DNA from: Mycobacterium branderi
GTDB lineage: Bacteria > Actinomycetota > Actinomycetes > Mycobacteriales > Mycobacteriaceae
NCBI RefSeq assembly: GCF_010728725.1
Contig: NZ_AP022606.1
Coordinates: 1,240,001 to 1,304,000 of the forward strand
Direction: 5' to 3'
DNA: 64,000 nt
In this document: positions 61,567 through 64,000 of the stretch, piece by piece
Position numbering within the stretch: the first letter of the stretch is position 1
Layout: each line of letters begins with the position of its first letter
Position numbers and translations under genes: made by a program
The notes under the pieces: generated by a model
The model's input: only the letters and a program-made list of their open reading frames with translations
Told to the model about the DNA's origin: nothing
Databases searched by the model: none

Positions 61567-62868
61567 ATGTCTGATTCCCAACCACGGCGCGCAGCACCCG
61601 ACCCCGCGGCTGGTGTCAAAGCCACCCGGACGGTGCGCTTCTGGCTGGTACCGATCGTCGTCACGGTGGCGGTGCTGTCGGCGCTTGCGGCTTTCTACCT
61701 CGGCGGCATCGTGAACCCGATGACCAATCTGCGGCATTTTCCTGTCGCGGTGGTCAACGAGGATGCCGGGCCGACGGGCGACCAGCTCGTCAACGGTCTG
61801 ACGTCCGGCTTGGACAACAACAAGTTCGACGTGCGCGTGCTCTCCCGTCAAGATGCCATGAGCCAATTGGACACGGCACGCGTCTACGGGGCGGTGGTGA
61901 TCCCTCCCACGTTTTCGTCGAAGTTGCAGGACCTCGCCCGCGGCGCAGTCACTTCGGGACCCATCGATCGGCCTGCCGTCCGCGTCACGACGAATCCGCG
62001 CGCCGGCACGTTAGGCGCCAGCATTGCCGGCCAGACGCTGTCCCAAGCGATGGCAGTGGCGAATCAGCGCCTGGGCGAACGACTTTCCCAAGAAGTAGCC
62101 GCACAAGCGCAGGGCGCACCGATGGCCGGCGCCGTAACGGCGATTCTCGGCAGCCCCATTGACATCAAAAGCGAGGTATACAAAGCCCTGCCGAACGGCA
62201 CCGGCAACGGCCTGTCGGCGTTCTACTACGCCCTGTTGCTGTTGTTGGCGGGATTCACCGGCAGCATTGTGGTCAGCACCCTGGTGGACTCGATGCTCGG
62301 ATACGTGCCAGCGGAATTCGGCCCGGTCTACCGGTTCGCCGAGCAGGTGAAGATCTCGAGATTTCGCACGCTGCTGATCAAATGGGCGTTGATGGCGCTC
62401 CTGGCGCTGTTGACGTCGGCGGTCTACATGGCGATAGCCAGCGGGCTCGGCATGCCCATCGACCGCAGTTGGCCGCTGTGGCTCTACGGGGTGTTCGCCA
62501 TTGCGGCGGTGGGGGTCACGTCGACGTCGCTGATCGCGGTGCTGGGCACGCTGGGCCTGCTGGTCAGCATGTTCGTCTTCGTGATCCTTGGATTGCCCTC
62601 GGCGGGCGCCACCGTTCCCTTGGAGGCGACGCCGCCGCTGTTCGGCTGGCTGGCGAAATTCGAGCCGATGCACCAGGTTTATCTGGGCGCGCGGGCCCTG
62701 CTCTACCTCGACGGGCGGGCCGATGCCGGGCTGTCGCACGCGCTAGTGTTGACGGCCATCGGGCTGGTGATCGGCCTGCTGCTCGGCGGCATTGTCACCC
62801 GCATCTACGACCGCCGCGGCTATCACCGCATCCCGGCTGCGTCCGCGCCAGAACGCGAAGAACTGTAA
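61567..62868 (+). CDS. multi-pass membrane protein, Rv0180c-like (YhgE/Pip type)
   Basis: A 433-residue protein. One helix lies near residues 23-48 (FWLVPIVVTVAVLSALAAFY). A ~150-residue extracytoplasmic domain beginning FPVAVVNEDAGPTGDQL follows, and then five helices in an ABC-2-like block (FYYALLLLLAGFTGSIVVS onwards). The layout matches the YhgE/Pip and DUF3533 group, which sits in the envelope and moves or senses an unknown molecule. The ATG is used. It is followed by the phosphodiester glycosidase-like gene. Confidence 0.85.
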   Translation: MSDSQPRRAAPDPAAGVKATRTVRFWLVPIVVTVAVLSALAAFYLGGIVNPMTNLRHFPVAVVNEDAGPTGDQLVNGLTSGLDNNKFDVRVLSRQDAMSQLDTARVYGAVVIPPTFSSKLQDLARGAVTSGPIDRPAVRVTTNPRAGTLGASIAGQTLSQAMAVANQRLGERLSQEVAAQAQGAPMAGAVTAILGSPIDIKSEVYKALPNGTGNGLSAFYYALLLLLAGFTGSIVVSTLVDSMLGYVPAEFGPVYRFAEQVKISRFRTLLIKWALMALLALLTSAVYMAIASGLGMPIDRSWPLWLYGVFAIAAVGVTSTSLIAVLGTLGLLVSMFVFVILGLPSAGATVPLEATPPLFGWLAKFEPMHQVYLGARALLYLDGRADAGLSHALVLTAIGLVIGLLLGGIVTRIYDRRGYHRIPAASAPEREEL

Positions 62869-62927
62869 TCGCAAGCGGCTGAACGTAATTCCGCCGCAGC
62901 CAAAGCGTCACCCGACTGTTATGTAAG

Positions 62928-62955
62928 TTGACTGTGTTACTGGCGTGGCTAATGT
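62928..62955 (+). promoter_or_regulatory. promoter of the glycosidase-like gene
   Basis: A -35 TTGACT (62928-62933) and a -10 TAATGT (62950-62955) are 16 bp apart. The start codon lies about 40 bases downstream of the -10 and is preceded by a GAAAGG ribosome-binding site. Confidence 0.5.
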
Positions 62956-62994
62956 TGTGCTTGTTGTATCGACTTCCGCGCCGAAAGGTCCCCC

Positions 62995-64000
62995 GTGTCG
63001 ACTCTGGCTGTCGCCTTCCGGCGCGTGACAGCCTGCTGCGCCGTGCTGGCGTCGTGTGTCACGCTGGCGACCGGCATCGGACAGCCGGTTGCGCGCGCCG
63101 CCGAGGCTCGCGAGCTGCTGGCCAATGCCATTGCCAACACCCGCGGTTCCTACCTGGTGTACAACTTCGGCGCCGGCCATCCCGCGCCGATGCTCAATGC
63201 GGGCGGCAGCTGGTACGACGGCACCAGCGGCGGCCATCTGATGATCATCAAGGCTGCCTCACAACGGCTTTCCCCACATCTGCTGGTGGACAGCCACCGT
63301 GGTTACCAGGCACGGTGTGAACGCAACCCAGGGGCGCGCACGGGCGACGGGCTCCTGCAGGCGTCAGAAACCTATGCCCCGGTGCAAGCCTGGCAAGTGA
63401 TGGGCCAGCCAACCATCGCCATCAACGCCAACTTCTTCGATGTCCGCGGACAGAAGGGTGGCTCGTGGAGGTCGACGGGCTGCAGTTCACCCCTGGGCGC
63501 CTACGTCGACAACACCCGCGGACAGGGCCGGGCGAACCAGGCGGTCACCGGCACCATTCCCTACGCCGGCAAGCAGGGTCTCTCGGGCGGGAACGAACAC
63601 TGGAGCGCGTTGGCGACGATGATTCTGCCGACCCACGGAGCGCCGTATGTGTTGTGGCCCAACGGCGGTCGCGACGGCAACGACTACGACGCCGCCACCC
63701 GGGTCGTTACGGGCTTGGTGGACAAGGGTGAGCAGTTCGTCGCGGTGAGCGGGTTGGGGTTGTTGTCTCCCGGGAGCACTGGTCAGCTCAACGACGGCGG
63801 GCCCAGCGCTGCCCGGACTGCCCTGGCCTATTCCAAGACCCGCGACGAGATGTATGTGTTCCAGGGCGGCAGCTACACACCGGACAACATCCAGGACCTG
63901 TTCCGTGGATTGGGCAGCGACACAGCCATTTTGCTCGACGGCGGCGGGTCGTCGGCGATCGTGCTTCGCCGCGATACCGGCGGCATGTGGGCCGGCGCCG
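62995..64000 (+). CDS. secreted phosphodiester glycosidase-like (NAGPA domain) protein, 3' end outside the window
   Basis: The first 335 residues of a protein that runs off the right edge. The GTG start (MSTLAVAFRR) leads into a signal peptide (ACCAVLASCVTLATGIG, cleaved near ARA-AEA). The mature part shows the NAGPA signatures INANFFDVRG near residue 145 and LLDGGGSSAIVLRR near residue 315. The human founder of the family cleaves GlcNAc phosphodiesters; bacterial members are envelope proteins of mostly unknown target. It has its own promoter. Confidence 0.82.
   Translation, partial: MSTLAVAFRRVTACCAVLASCVTLATGIGQPVARAAEARELLANAIANTRGSYLVYNFGAGHPAPMLNAGGSWYDGTSGGHLMIIKAASQRLSPHLLVDSHRGYQARCERNPGARTGDGLLQASETYAPVQAWQVMGQPTIAINANFFDVRGQKGGSWRSTGCSSPLGAYVDNTRGQGRANQAVTGTIPYAGKQGLSGGNEHWSALATMILPTHGAPYVLWPNGGRDGNDYDAATRVVTGLVDKGEQFVAVSGLGLLSPGSTGQLNDGGPSAARTALAYSKTRDEMYVFQGGSYTPDNIQDLFRGLGSDTAILLDGGGSSAIVLRRDTGGMWAGA

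Overview
This window comes from a Mycobacterium chromosome, most likely a slow grower. The evidence is the high G+C content, MmpL3, MmpL11, Zmp1, RicR, the metallothionein MymT and OmamA/OmamB, and a gene order that follows M. tuberculosis Rv0222 to Rv0180c in mirror orientation. The genes Rv0193c-Rv0197, Rv0212c-Rv0213c and Rv0218-Rv0219 of that map are absent here. I see no insertion sequence, prophage, tRNA, rRNA or CRISPR array. Names tied to M. tuberculosis rest on remembered synteny and protein features; no database was searched.

Layout. 1-6.0 kb: an enoyl-CoA hydratase fragment, a small-ORF/TetR unit with its own operator-promoter, and a leftward operon coding for an NfeD-like protein, a flotillin, EchA1, an arylamine N-acetyltransferase, an acyl-CoA synthetase and a 98-residue protein. 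6.1-22.5 kb: lipid metabolism. It holds an acyltransferase, three CoA ligases (one at 1.4 kb), a wax-ester/DGAT synthase, LipC, LipW, three acyl-CoA dehydrogenases, an odd CoA-transferase, an Rv0216-like hydratase, an amidohydrolase and an EchA. 22.6-28.6 kb: PckA, a degenerate GTPase-like pair, TrmB and an NYN-domain protein. 28.6-42 kb: the cell-envelope core, with MmpL3, the Rv0205 and Rv0204c membrane proteins, the Rv0203 hemophore, MmpL11, OmamA/B and Zmp1. 42-49.4 kb: an L,D-transpeptidase, then the copper block (RicR, IlvD, MymT). 49.4-64 kb: BglS, the Rv0185/Rv0184 pair, monoacylglycerol lipase, SigG, a DUF559 nuclease-like gene, an IclR-flanked oxidoreductase block, an NDMA-type alcohol dehydrogenase, ArsR/VOC, pirin, and envelope proteins.

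How it works together. Much of the window handles acyl-CoA chemistry and the mycomembrane: MmpL3 exports trehalose monomycolate, Rv0203 with MmpL3/MmpL11 moves heme, and OmamA/B support Mce lipid importers. RicR boxes sit upstream of both ricR and mymT, forming a copper-response pair.

Most unusual signal. A family of 61-62 bp imperfect palindromes lies 2 to 17 bp past stop codons at five places. Two copies flank the DUF559 gene, and one of them encodes that protein's last 15 residues and stop codon. A third, distant copy still encodes a matching tail. Other points of interest are operators fitted into the spacers of promoters (tetR, arsR), many predicted leaderless starts, a methyltransferase gene with its catalytic core deleted, and a CoA-transferase whose halves look swapped.
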